Of a stretch of DNA of 64,000 nt, positions 21,780-34,509 are shown one piece after another. The stretch lies in contig NC_045131.1 of assembly GCF_007655135.1 (NCBI RefSeq), positions 24,474,001-24,538,000 of the forward strand. The letters run 5' to 3'. Position numbers and translations under genes: made by a program. Every line of letters begins with the position of its first letter. The stretch's first letter is position 1. This DNA is from Punica granatum (lineage: Eukaryota; Streptophyta; Magnoliopsida; Myrtales; Lythraceae). The notes under the pieces were generated by a model. That model saw only the letters and a program-made list of their open reading frames with translations. It was not told the origin of the DNA and ran no database searches.

Positions 21780-24700
21780 CTGTGTGTATCTTCCGGGAAG
21801 AAATTAAATTAGTCAATTATTTTAGTCAAAGAGGTTAAGACCGTCCCTAGAAAACGCAAGTCTACAGTATCTCATCGTCCCTTCATGTAATAATGCCAGA
21901 TTTATTCATCTCTTCGTCTTAATAAATATAAATAAATAAATATCACATAATCACAATTTATTGCTAGTGATGGATTTGATCTATCTTGCGAGTAACAACG
22001 AGTTGGTGGCATTCTATATATGCGTATATTCAATTATATATGTACATATAATACGCTGGACAACGACTATTTTACCGATATTGAGTTTTATAAATACACA
22101 ATTTTTTTTTTGTGAAATTTGGTTATGATTGACAAAGGTGGTCAATAGTATCAGAATTTCAAATACATATACCTTGTGGGAGGAACTTATTGCAAGTACA
22201 AAAAGTAGTAAGCATGATTAACCCAAATTATATATTTTGTATATATATAGTAAATCTAACATATTAATTTTTTTCTTGTTCTTATAGCTAGTTTTACATG
22301 TTATTCCGAACATATTGCCCTCTATTTTGATATTACATTATTCCATACTGATACTGCTTTTTTCTCTCTTTTTTTTTCCGGTTTTCAACAGAGCATTAGC
22401 TGGTTTCAAATTTTACTTGTACATACATTTAGTTGTTTGGGATTAATTTTCACCTGGTACGTACGTGTTAATTAATTATGATTTAGGAGGGCCGACTTCC
22501 AAGATATATTTAATTTATTTTCTTTTCGAGTATCTTTGGATTATATTATTTGAAATTAAAACAAGCTGTGCTCTAAGAAATTAGTCATTTATTCTAAACA
22601 AAACTAATCATAACAGATCAATATGACCTAAAATATTATATGTTTCTTTCGATCCTCGACGGAGCTCGTATAATATTTATTTCGTAGATTCAGAAATACT
22701 TAATACCATGCCCAAAAGAAATTTACGAAACTTCCATGCATGCCACACGAACTGCGAAGCTCTTGATGGGATCACCTGCATGCATGATCTAACTCGTGTT
22801 CCCCGCACACTCAACCTTTAACGCAGCAATCCTACGACTTACTATTTAATAGACCACGTGGGTATGGCTTAACAAGGATGTTGGTCTACGTCTCAGTTTG
22901 TTTTACGCTTCACTAAGCCCTACTCTTCAACTATCTGACCAAGCTACACAATTCTCCCACCGACCCATGTTCCCATTTTATTCGGTAAATCTAATTCCCG
23001 CGTAGACGTAGGCTTGATCATTGTCAGAAAGAGCTTCTAGTCTGTTTTAGACCTCTACATTGCTGGCAAAGTCTGCCTATCAAAAACTCAATGGTATATC
23101 TTTAGTCATATAATGGTGATTATTTAGCTTGATTTTGAATAAATTAATATATTGATTATACTAGTCAGAGGGGTTTAGAGATCAGATCAAGTGACCAGGT
23201 AAGATGTGATTGGATCTTGGACGTTGATCCTGTTGACTTTTCCCTGAGATCCGCAAGTGATCATGCTTCTATTTGCCGTTGGATGATGCGATTTCGGCGG
23301 GGAGATGTCTACAGAATATGGTGATGGGATCCGAACTCTTAGCCAACATGTGCCCTCAAATCTCGTTTAAGGGATTCTTTACGGCCTGGAAAAGCCCTAA
23401 TGGACTGATTTAGCTGGGCACCTCTCATGATTTTATGCTCAAGCTGGAGTTAAGTTGCAGCAAATTATATAGATGAGCAACTGGCCTGTTCACAATGAAT
23501 AGCGATCGCGATACGCATGCGTTTAGTTTACATGTACTCTAAAAGAATATAGTAATTATTTTTACCTTCGTATTTATGTTTTTTCTTTTTCTTTTTTCTG
23601 GTAAGTAGTACCTTTATGTTTAAGTTATGGGGGCTTCTACGATACCCAAAATCAAATTTGGGTTACCCAAATGACCGGAGCTGAGCATGGCTGGCCCATA
23701 CTTTCAAGAAAGCCAGCCCAGTTTTTACTCTTATTTTCAAAATGACCCTAAAAGACTTCAAACTATAAGCAAGGGGAAGTGGGGCAATGCGGGCCTCTTG
23801 GCTAGTCAAAATCGCACCCACATCAGGGTCGCCGGCTACCTTAAAGGTCCCCCGACAACCTCGATGGGGCCAATAGTCGCTGGTGGAGACACCCACTGCA
23901 TGCGAAAATTAAGACCCAAATGGAGTCTGATTTGGGTTCAGGAATATTATGAGGTGCCGAAGACCTCATCCTAAGGGGTGGCATCCGCTGATGATCTCAA
24001 ACTTCTGAGATTGAGCTCGACATGGAGGGGAGAGAGAGATATGCAGAAGAGAGAGAAAGAGAGGTGGGAAAGGGTAATGGGGTCGGCATTTGGTCATTTG
24101 GCCAGGTGAGATAACTAGGTTGTTATCCATATGGCACTGATAAGGTCTCACGTTTCCTCCGCGTGTATGCCACGTCGTCAAACCCATTAGTTTTTTTTTT
24201 ATGGAAAATTCAAGGCGTGCCATGTTTGATGCTAAAATGAAATATTATATTATATAATGTAATTTTTAAAGGTCGTGTCAAATTAGACAAAAACAAAAGG
24301 CTAGAGTTGTGCCGCCTCAAATACTTTTTCTAATGAATAATAATTAGTGAATTTAAATTAAAAAATTGGTGCTAAATTTTTTTTAAAAAAGGAAAAGGTT
24401 CATAATTATTTGGGTCATTTAAAGTTTTTTCAATTTTAAGTAGTTTTTCGTGATATAACTCTGCTATGTGAGTCATCATTTTGCCACTTGGCATCCATTA
24501 ACTACCAGGCATGAAAATTTGCCGAAAATATTAATAGATGCTTAGATATGGTAAAAATAATAATTAATGAATTTATCTGGCAAGACGAGTTCAATTATAA
24601 TTTAAATTTCAATTTTAATGTATTAACTAAATGCGAGAAACATAATATATGATTAGTGGACACTTATATGATAAGTGGGTCAAACGTGACGCATAGATAT

Positions 24701-24879
24701 TGTTCACATGGTATATTCACTATTGTCAATAAACATTATCTAGACTATACTGTTGTATGTAGTCCTTAGAGCTAAAATGGCACGATTGCCTCATATATAG
24801 GTTTTAGGATTTGTTGCTGCTTATAGACTTATGCATAGCCACATGAATTTAAGTGAAGGTAGGACCCATCGGGCTAGCG
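21780..24879. other. Intergenic, no gene seen
   Basis: AT-rich to about 23630. From 23640 to 24230 the base composition is more balanced, with short inverted fragments (AAATTTGGGTTACCCAAAT at 23653; GATTTGGGTTC at 23930) and a GA-rich tract at 24029-24065. It looks like old repeat DNA. The ORFs there (23663-23974) overlap on both strands and resemble no known protein. Confidence 0.4.
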
Positions 24880-27800
24880 ATCACATTTGATTAGGCAGTC
24901 GCTAGCCTTTGATCTCGCCAGCAGCATTGCTCTAGGCGCACTTTTCGATCCTAGTCAAATGATGACGAATAGCAGAGCATCTCCTCAAGCGCTCAGGACT
25001 CAGCTGGGACTGCTTAGGCTTGATCCCCATGTTGAGCTCGACCCCTCAAGCCTTATGACCGCTCGGATGCTTGTCTTTGGTAACAGCTACGAGACTGGCC
25101 GCCACCCCTCGAGTGTTCTTAATGCTCGGTTGCTTCACCTTGGTTGAGGCTATAGCATGCCACCCCCCGAGCGTTCTTGACACTCGACTGCTTGTATTTG
25201 GTAAAGGCCAGTGGGTTGGCCTCTACCTCCGGAGCATTATGGACGCTCGGCTGAAAGCATTTTGTGGTCGTGTTAGAGCTCTCAACTGCACTCGTGAAAT
25301 GGGAATGCCTTCGCTAGGAGTTAGCAATCTGTGCAACTAAAGCGCTTTCAGCTTGTCTACTCCACGACGCTTTTAAGTCCACGTTAATGGCCTATAGTTC
25401 CTTGGATGGGTGACTTTCCGCCATTCGTACTTCAAAGTTGAGGCTGGAAGCTTAACTTGCTTTCGCCTCAAGTGAGCTCTCTCGGCTTCTAGTCTAGCCG
25501 AGCTAGTAAGTTTAGTGACTACACCGGTGAAAGTGTTAGCCAGTCCAACTAAGCTATTGTCTTGTAGCTGAGTTGGATTGATCAAATTAGTGGCCAACTT
25601 TCTAATGGTCGTGCTTACAGAATTTGTGGCCCTTGATTTGGCCATAAACGTTTCAAGTAAGACAAGCAAACTTTACACTCATCTTTCAAGTTACGAAGAA
25701 ACTCATCGAATCCCTTCGTCGACTCGTTGTGCACGTAATCCTAAGCCTTCTCCTTAACCTTAAAATTTGATGGAGCTAAGGAGGTTGAAGATGCATCTTT
25801 CTTCATGGGCTTCTTCTCTTCGTTCCAATTTAGCTACAATGATGTAGTACATGCTAGAGATTATCAAGCAACAGTTTCAGTCAAGATCGGCATATGTGGA
25901 ATCCTCGAACTTCTTGGATTTTGGGAGTTGAGAACGCAGCAATGCATCTTCCACTTGTGATTGAGGATGTGGAGCTACTGGTTTTGGTTGAGGCGGCGGA
26001 GTAGCCGGCCTCATATGCTCTTCAACTGCTAAATCTACAGGTTGCACAGTACATTCCTCTTGGGCAGTGAATTGGGCAGCCGATGTCTTGGCCACACAGA
26101 TAGCTTAGGTGGCCGAAGGTTTGGGGACTTTTACGCTAGTAAAGGTTTTACGCGATTTACTAGTCGACCTAACTTTCTCCTTCACGGTTGAATCGAGAAC
26201 CCTCACGCTTCCCCCTCGTGTGGTGATGGAAGTGGTTGCACTTGCTTGCAAAGACGAAAGCGGCTGCTCAACCTGGTCCTCGCAAATGATGATGATTGAG
26301 CCCGCTCTGGTGTAAGCACGAGTGATCGCAAGAACACTGACCTGCTTGCATTTGCTCGAAGATATATTGTTCTTCCTCAAATTTAGTTGAACGAGTCGGC
26401 AATGATGAGGAATGACTTGATGACGTCGATGATTACCCCTTTGACATTGCTAGAGAACTCGATGAAGGTGGCCGATAGGAATCGACCAGCCTTTATATCT
26501 CTTGCTGTGTTGTTGATGATTGCCAATGATTGATCAATTGTAGTAAAGAGTAACTCACTGATGGTATGAAATAACTCACTGGTGGTTTTGAGTATCCAGC
26601 CGACGCTTGTTGCGAGTCATTCTTCGGAGTTGTCAAGCAACCAGCCAACTACGGATGTGAATATCTAGTTGGTCGTGTCGAATAACTAGCCGGCCATGTC
26701 GAATGAACAATTGGCTATGCTGAATTACTAGCCGACTGCGACTGTGATGGCTAGTAATATGTTGGTGATGTCAAATGATTCATCGAAACGACGATTAACT
26801 AGATAGCAGAGAGTTGTCGGTCGATTGAATCAACGGAGAATTGCCGGTTGATGAATAATAATTAAAAAAAAATGACGGCGTTGAAACGCCAGTCGATAGC
26901 GACAATAAATAACCGTAGTTGTTGAGGTCGATGTCAGCACTACCTTGGTGGGGTCCTACCAGGCATGCCAAAAGTTGTTTCGCGTAGAATCACGTAATCT
27001 CACTTTTAGCGGCAGCTAGGTGAATCTCTTACGAGATTAAGGTTGTCAGGCGTGCTATAGAGCAGTCCTAAGGATTGGTAGCAAAACCACCAACAGGCCT
27101 CACCGAAATTGAGCATGGTGTAGCGATTCTCGCAGTAGCGGCAAGTGAAATGTGAGTAGCCCATAGCCCCAGAGGTCCATAAGTCTAGTCGACAGCTGGG
27201 TTTAGGGGAAATGTTATTGGAATGGTTGTCAATGATGGTTAGACGATCACGTAGCCCGAGGATTTGGCTGCAAGAATTCTCCCCAAATATGAGCGCTAAC
27301 AATCGGATGACATCAAGAGACAGCTAGAAGCCAGTCTTGGATGTGCGAGCTCACGACTTTAGTAGGCTCGCGAGAGAGTGGTATGACTTCGTGGCTTAGT
27401 TAGCCGGAAGTGGCGTGAAGGGGTCTCAGCTATTAGAAGCCGAAAAGGGTGAGCTTTGTCTGGAGCCATAGCTCATGGAAATCTCCTTGATCGAGGAACC
27501 AAGACAAGTATAAGGATATGCCGACGAATCGATAGGATTGCCTCGGAAGGGTATTGCATGATAAGTAAAGGGTGCAAAAAAGTAGATATTGAAGGTGCAA
27601 ATGCAAGGAATGTAAAGATAGAAAGATAAATGTGTGTTTGATTGATATGCCGAGAGAGGAATAACAATAGACGGATTTGACTTAAATAGGCTAGACACTA
27701 GCGTGCCGCCTAAGACTAGGAAATCGAGAAATAATCTAGAAAAACAAGCGACTAACAAACCCTAGGACTAAGTGGAAAATATCTTCCACTTATTTGTAGT

Positions 27801-27960
27801 TAAGCAAAGCAAATGCAAGGAAAGAGAATAAAAAATAAAAGGGAAATCCAAGTGCATGTTCATTTTCATTTCCATGTCCAGGAAATATTCATTCCCATCT
27901 TGGAGTCTTTTGCCTTGAGAAATGGAGGAGGTGAGTAAGATATTTTCCATGTATTATATC
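24880..27960 (-). mobile_element. Probable decayed LTR retrotransposon, read leftward
   Basis: Read on the minus strand, about 27960-27450 looks like an LTR. It has a CTATTTAAGTCAAATC TATA region (about 27690) and then an initiation and leader zone rich in short pyrimidine words. About 500 bp further comes AACTTTTGGCATGCCTGGTA with GGACCCC (about 26975-26950). This resembles the TTTTGGCACGCCCGGTGGGACC junction seen just after the LTR of many plant Ty3/gypsy-type elements. Broken Ser/Thr/Lys-rich and Pro-rich ORFs follow at 26380-26105, 26095-25877 and 25669-25373, where gag would be. No protease, reverse transcriptase or integrase is recognisable, and no second LTR was found. Confidence 0.4.
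25041..25260 (+). repeat. Minisatellite, about 60-bp unit, four units
   Basis: Units start at 25041, 25104, 25162 and 25224. Each has the pattern ACCCCTCGAG-N-GTTCTTGA, then CTCGG-TGCTTG, then TTTGGTAA, then GGCC. One frame through them repeats the protein word PSS-V/L-L-x-A-R-L-L-V-F-G, but stops interrupt it. The unit has diverged, so the array is old. Confidence 0.7.
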
Positions 27961-29039
27961 ATGTAGCACGTTCACATCCATTTGGCAATGTATGGATATT
28001 CTTTGTTAAATTTCCTTCCATGTATCTTCCTTATTTGGTCATGAGGATATCCCTGCGTGTGGAAAACAAATCAACATGATGCTGATATCTACAGAATGAC
28101 TGATATGAGGGTAAACAAGGATTGGTAGATACTTTTGTTGGGAGTGAGGTTGTGGGTGATAGTATGCTTGACAATGCCATTGATGGTAGGATGGTGACGA
28201 TCAATATTTGGTTGATCCTAAGGAGGTGTTGAACAATGAAGAAGACTTAATGAGTGAGGATGCCAATGATTAGTTTGTGGAGACCAACCAGAATAGAAGG
28301 AACACAGAATCTGTGGAAGCCACAGATCTGCCAACTCAAAGTGAAGAACATGCTGAGGTAGCTGCAGCTGAAGCCCAAAGCATTACGGGGAATCTAGTGA
28401 TGAAGTGCTTGTCGGAGGTGAAACCCGAATAGATATATAAGGGCACATTTGAAATCGGATTTGGAAATCATGGATTCGTCACTAGTTAATTGAGGCTAAC
28501 TAGAAACCTATATCACCTACGTGGAACGTGATACTATCCACCTAGAGTTTTACCGTTACGGTCCAAAGAGCTCGATTTGGGGGTTTTATTATGAGATTGG
28601 AGGCTTACAAGTCAATAACCTGTCATTTTGGTATTTACTGTACTTGCCAATTTTATTGATTTTCCCAAGTTAATTACCAATCAACCATACGCATCCACTT
28701 CTCTTGAAGGCCTACTAACCTCTGATAGCATTCAAATATCATCCCAATTTATTGTTGTTACAACTAAAATCAAGTATGCTCCACATAGGGGTATTATTAT
28801 TTTCCCACCTATGATTAGCGAAGTCAAATTATATAGGCCAGAGGAGTGTCATATAGCTTCACCGTACATTCTGCATATGCATTCATCCATCACCATTTTC
28901 CCATTAGCGTGGCCAGGGCTACGGTCACAAACAAAAACCATGGTCATGCATATGATACAAAACGGGCAAAACACAAACCATGTTCATGCACAAGACGGGC
29001 ACGGCACATGAAGCATAAACCTTAAAATCCCTACCTCAG
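27961..29039. other. Intergenic, no gene seen
   Basis: At 28230-28430 the plus strand has coding-like composition (Glu/Ala-rich if translated) but is broken by stops in every frame, so it may be a remnant of an unrecognised ORF. The 127-codon ORF at 28628-29011 has no recognisable domain and is not supported as a gene. Confidence 0.4.
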
Positions 29040-29210
29040 GCACGGGAAAATCGGAATTTAGAAAAATAAGGAGAGCCTACAGACCTAACAGGATACATAG
29101 AGAGTAGAAACAGTGAGACGTGAAATATCCCACCGGTGAGAATCGAACTAGCACCCACTGCTTATATGATTTAAAAATCATGTGCTTGTAATGTAAAAAC
29201 AAATTCATCC
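29040..29210 (-). mobile_element. Possible tRNA-derived SINE fragment
   Basis: Minus-strand sequence near 29157-29137 reads GTGCTAGTTCGATTCTCACC, which fits an RNA polymerase III B box (GTTCGANNC). It is followed by an AT-poor tail. No good A box or tRNA cloverleaf is visible, so it is not a functional tRNA gene. It lies in the presumed 3' flank of transketolase. Confidence 0.3.
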
Positions 29211-29407
29211 AGCGACAAAATAAGTATCCTCTCTTCTCCCGTCTTCTCTCCCGAACTAGTCTTGCCTCGACCTAATAACTTCTCTTCATCTTAATGATTC
29301 GCTTGGGGGCAGCATCATCCTGCACTGGGTCGAACCATTCCTAAATCATCCCAACTGAAAACTGAAACCCCAGATAACGGTTCCTTTCATGAGTACAACT
29401 CCAAGCT

Positions 29408-32400
29408 CTAGATGAGTTCCTTGACCGCTGCTATGACTGCCTCAGCAGTGATCCCGAACTCCTTGTATATCTTCCCAGCTGGAGCGCTTGCCCCGAACCG
29501 GTCAATACCGATAGCCTTCCCTTGGCTCCCGACAATCTTCTGCCACCCAAAAGTGGAACCTGCCTCAATGCTAACCCTAGCAGTCACTGCTTTGGGAAGG
29601 ACGCTCTCCTTGTACTCTTCCGTCTGCTCATCAAAGAGCTCCCAGGACACGAATGACACCACCCTCACAGCCTTCCCTTCCTTCCTCAGCTCGTCCCCAG
29701 CTTTTGCAGCGATCTCGAGCTCAGAACCCGTCCCAATCAGGATCACGTCAGGCTTGTTACCGGAGGAGTTGTCGGAGATTATGTAACCGCCCTTCTCAAC
29801 CCCCTCAATTGATGTTCCAGGGAGCTGGGGTAGCTTCTGCCTTGAGAGGGCAAGCACGGAGGGCCTCTTCCTGTCGACGACTGCAACTTTATAAGCCCCA
29901 GCAGTCTCATTGCCATCAGCCGGACGAAGCATCAGGATGTTGGGCATGGCTCGGAAGCTTGCAAGGTGCTCAATGGGCTGGTGGGTGGGCCCATCTTCAC
30001 CGAGCCCAATTGAGTCGTGTGTCATAACATAGATGACTCCCGCTTCGCACAGGGCTGAAATACGCATCGCAGCTCTCATGTAATCAGTGAAGACAAAGAA
30101 AGTTGCACAGTAGGGGATGAGGCCTGGACTGTGGAGGGCGATACCGTTGCAAATTGCTCCCATACCATGCTCACGAACACCAAACCTATGAAATTTCATA
30201 AGCCAATCAGAATCAATCATAATTCCCTTTTTTTTTTCTATTAGAGATTTTTTTTTTGGATAAATCTATTAGAGATTTTTAATAAGAGAGCCACCTCAAA
30301 GCCCATAACAATCCTACAAGCCTATATATTCAAGTATAACTCTGTATGCCACATACACCCACAGTTATCAAATTAGGACCACATCAGCAAGTTCAAGCAG
30401 AACTGGCCTTCCGTACACTCTAAGTATCATAATGGATTGACCCAGTGTTATCAGAACCGGACCGGATGATGAAATGGAAAGGGTACGGGTTCATGGGTTT
30501 ATGGGATCCAACCGGGAATTCGATGGGTCAGACCGCACGTTTAATTATAATAAAATAAATATTCATATTATTAAAAAAATTATGATAATTAAGATAAAAG
30601 TATGATGATTTTAAAGAAATATAACAATAGTATAAGAAAGTATCTATATTTAATATTTCTTACTTCAAAATAAATATTTGATTTTAATAAGTAATTAAAA
30701 GTAGAATTAAAAGAACAAAAAAGTGATGGTGGCTTGATTGGTAGTATGCTAGTGTGAGAAGCAAGAGGTCATAAGTTCAAATCCCTACACAACCAAGTAA
30801 TTTTTACATTAAACAGAAAACCCATAGAATCGACCGGTTTAATAAAATTTTGCTTAAATCTGGCTGGTTCAATGGACCCGACAATTCAAAGCTGCAATTT
30901 CGGTTTTCAGGCGATCGGACCGGACATGGTGCCGGTTCCCGGTCCGGTCCGGTTCTGACAACAATGGATTGACCCAACATGTCAAATGGTGAAAACTATA
31001 AAGAAGTGGCAGGTCCAGCCAGAAGCACGAATGAACTGCCCGGTTTTTGCATGGCCGAAATGATCATCAAAATATTCAATGTTCAATATACTTTTGCCTT
31101 TAGATACTCATTTTGTGAGATTTCCCCTACATGTAATTTAAAATAAATGGTTGGACTGATCAAACTCCAGTTCGACCTGTCAAACTTTCAGTTGGACCTA
31201 TAATTCCATGGACTTATGACAAGCCAATTTGAGATTAGGTGCAATCTTGTAGTGATAGCCATGCCGCTCTAAAGAGGTTTTTAGGAGTCGAACCCAATAT
31301 GTGTCACTTTACCCCAGTTGTCCTTCAATGATCAAAATTTTAGGCAGACATGAATTTGTTGATAGAGGTACCTAACATTTCGCTCCTCAGGGGTGTCCTT
31401 CTGGAAGTCACCAAACATCTTGAGGAGGGTCATGTTGGAGGATGCAAGATCTGCACTACCACCAAGGAGGCCAGGAATAACCTTTGCAAGTGCATTAAGG
31501 TTTTGCTGGGAAAGATTCCTCGTAGCATCAGCAGGGCTCTCTGGAGTGTACGTCTGCAGGGAAACGTAAACAAAGGTAAGCAAGCAATTTCCAATAAGTG
31601 GAATAACAACAATGATTTGCAGTCGGAATAATCCAACTTAAAGCTAATCAAGGGAAAAATAAAGGAAGAGGAATTTTAATATAACTGAGGAAAAGAAGAA
31701 ATATGGATTTGCTCAACAAACTCTTCACTTAATATATCCTTCAAACGCTTATGTAAGAATTAAGCAGCCCTTAGGAGATTAATATAATAAATGGCAGAAA
31801 ACCCACTGGAAGTGCTTTCTCCCAACCAGCAGGCAGTTCACCATTAATAATCGATTTAAGTTCACCAGCTTCCTCCTTGTATTTCTTCTCGTATTCAGCA
31901 AACTTCGCATTCCATTCAGCTTCGTAAGCCGCACCATCAGGAATGTGGCGACTCCAGTGTCTATTGAGGACAATACAGATGTATCAGGATCGTATTAATT
32001 CACATAACCTAGAAGAGAGAGTAAAGTTATTCTGAAATGAGCCCACTTCTTAACATCCTCGGGTACATGGAAGGGCTCATAGGGCCATCCGAGGTTCTTC
32101 CTGGTAGCATCAACTTCTTTGGCACCAAGTGCACTACCATGTACACTATAGCTGTTAGCCTTGTTTGGTGAACCAAAACCAATGGTTGTAGTTATCTGCA
32201 GTGAGCGCACATTCATTAGAAGTTCTTTCAATTCAAAATAACCAATAATGCGACTTTTAAGAGAATACTCTTCTTTTCACTTTCAATGATACAAAAATAG
32301 TCCATTGTAACTTTTCCCAGAGGATTAGCTCCAGTGATAGTCTAAGACAAATTTAAGATTGAAGCAGTAGATTCACGGTTTTACAGCAGTAGGACGAATT

Positions 32401-34509
32401 TTTTGCATAGAAACTGCTTCTAGCTTCTCCAAAAATGAGTTTCCCTTTTGCTTCTCTCTTTTTTTTGCCTTTTCTCAAGTACCAAAAATGATCAGGGTAA
32501 GCATGAGAAAAATTATCGATTCTAAGCTTAATAATTTACTTCACGATATATGACAAAACACTTCCCTTGTTACTCTTCTTATTGTAATAGTACAAAAGGA
32601 TGTATTAGATTACACTAGCAATTTCAAGTATTAAAAACTCAATTATGTAATCTGGGAAGAACAAGACTGGAGAGTAGGAAATAATCATCCTCTCACATAT
32701 GGAAATACGAAATATATATTTACCGAATAAATTACAAAGAGAAACTATTTTCCATGAGCGCACACACCAAACGGGGTTTTCAAATACGTAGCGTGGACAT
32801 AATCAGTGGAAGGGATATCTAACCTTAATAAGAGTGGGTTTATCCTTGACTGCCTTTGCTTCCTTGATGGCAGCACGAATATCATCATAGCCCGTATTCC
32901 CATTTTTCACCCAGATAACATGCCACCCGAGCCCTTCGAAACGTGTATCCACACTCTCGGTAAATGCAATTTCTGTGTCACCATCGATTGAGATGTGATT
33001 GTCATCATAGAAAGCAATAAGCTTCCCAAGCCCCCAGTGCCCAGCAAGTGAACAAGCCTCATTGGCAATGCCCTCCATTTGACAACCATCTCCGAGGACC
33101 ACATAGCTGTAATATTGACGAAAACAAGCATACTATATAAAAACAGATAAGGAGCAGTAGCCAAGATCTGTTCTCGGTTCTCCAGATTTTATTTTTCCTC
33201 ATCTAGAAAATGAGGAATAAATAGATCAGAAGGAATCAAATTGCACTTCTCGATAGGTTCTACACCTTACAAACAAAATCCAAATGCAAGTTGACACACC
33301 TTTCATTCATCTAATTTTAAGTTACAAAAAGCAACATAAAATTTCGCCCCAACTTCTCAGAACAAAATAAACCCGAATTCAAGGTCAAAATTAAGAAGAT
33401 GAAAGGAGAAAGAGTAGCATTACGTGTAGTGATCAACAATTTCGTTGTCAGGTTTGTTGAAGCGAGCAGCCAAGTGCTTCTCAGCAAGGGCCAAACCAAC
33501 GGCATTGGCAACTCCCTGGCCCAGAGGACCTACAAGACAGAAGAGGAAATCCAATAGCTTAAGCATATAAATGAACATCGGGAAGCAGAAAGCAGTTCAA
33601 GGGCAATGGGTCTAACTAACCCGTGGTAACTTCAACTCCAGGGGTCTCGAAGTTCTCGGGGTGTCCTGGAGTTTTGCTCCCCCACTGGCGGAATTGCTTC
33701 AAGTCTTCTTCCTAGTAAGCAACCGTGCCATGAACAACAACATCCACTTCTCAGCTAAAGGTCAAACTAGAACCATTTCTCATGAAGGATCACGGGCCAT
33801 GTAACAATTCCCATTCATAATCAACAGATAAATCATATAGGCTTATCCAACATTCTTTTCCGAACTAACAAGATACCCTGCATTCCGAAAGTCCACAATG
33901 CCGGAAGGCGAAATTGTCTCTTGCGATAACTAATGCCCGAAAATTCAATTCGAACATCGATCTCATGCAGAGACATGAAACGGGAAATGGGCATCGATGA
34001 TATGGGAAATGAGATACCTTGACGCTGTCGTACCCGGCGAGATGCGACAGAGCATACTGGAGCATGCAGCCATGACCGGCGGACAAGACGAAGCGATCCC
34101 GGTTGAACCAGTAAGGGTTCTTGGGGTTGTACCTCATCACCTCATCGTACAGTATGTGGCCCATCGGGGCGCACCCCATGGGCAGCCCTGGGTGGCCGGA
34201 GTTGGCCTTCTCCACCGCGTCTATGGCAAGGAACCTGATCGTGTTGATCGACTTCTCCACCAGGGCGGTGTCAGCGACGGCTGCCCCGAGTGTCTCTACG
34301 GCTGCAGCCCGAATAGCAGAGGAGGGGCGGGGCCGGCGGCAGGGGAGGGCAGCCCGGAGGCGGGAGGCGGAGAGGAGTGGGGAGAGTTTTAAGCCGTTGA
34401 AGGACGCGGGAAGGGAGAAGGCAGAGGGGGAAGAGTTGGGGGTGGGACTACGGGCGCCGGAGCTGGCGATGAGGGACCGTGAGATGGGGAGGGAGGTGGA
34501 GGAAGCCAT
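29408..34509 (-). CDS. TKL1: Transketolase, chloroplastic
   Basis: Eight exons in transcript order are 34509-34018, 33711-33621, 33529-33424, 33106-32824, 32195-32047, 31960-31807, 31553-31372 and 30185-29408, all GT-AG, joining to 744 residues. A Ser/Arg-rich transit peptide runs to about residue 68. The mature enzyme starts near VETLG. Visible thiamine-diphosphate features are SGHPGLPMG (104-112), SAGHG (143-147), GDG at 235-237 paired with N266 (FYDDNH), and REHGMG just after the exon 7/8 junction, which carries the catalytic Glu. The enzyme moves two-carbon units in the Calvin-Benson cycle and plastid pentose-phosphate pathway and yields erythrose 4-phosphate for the shikimate pathway. 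The leader has a GA/CT repeat. Intron 7 hosts a 518-bp transposon. No broken residues were found. Confidence 0.97.
30445..30962. mobile_element. TIR element inside transketolase intron 7
   Basis: Ends are GTGTTATCAGAACCGGACCG on the left and the complement of GTTGTCAGAACCGGACCGG on the right. The direct repeat AATGGATTGACCCA (14 bp) lies just outside both ends (30431-30444 and 30963-30976). A 14-bp duplication is longer than is usual for hAT (8) or Mutator (9). Inside, at about 30725-30800, lies TGGCTTGATTGGTAG...AAGTTCAAATCCC, which resembles polymerase III A and B boxes. Superfamily is uncertain. It is removed with the intron. Confidence 0.7.

Noticed and set aside
23663..24223. Overlapping ORFs of 77-95 codons on both strands
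   Set aside because: No domain, no splice context, composition of old repeat DNA.
25041..25260. CRISPR-like array
   Set aside because: The units are adjacent, diverged, about 60 bp, without spacers, in a plant nuclear context. It is a minisatellite.
27426..27758. 110-codon hydrophobic ORF
   Set aside because: It lies in the LTR-like promoter zone. Its Phe/Tyr/Ile richness comes from pyrimidine-rich DNA, not from a membrane protein.
29130..29165. Possible tRNA T-arm on the minus strand
   Set aside because: Only a B-box-like match; no cloverleaf. Listed as a possible SINE fragment instead.
29412..30027. Two 124-codon plus-strand frames over transketolase exon 8
   Set aside because: They are antisense to the conserved C-terminal exon of transketolase.
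30725..30800. Possible tRNA gene
   Set aside because: It has A- and B-box-like words but no acceptor or anticodon stem can be formed. It lies inside a transposable element.
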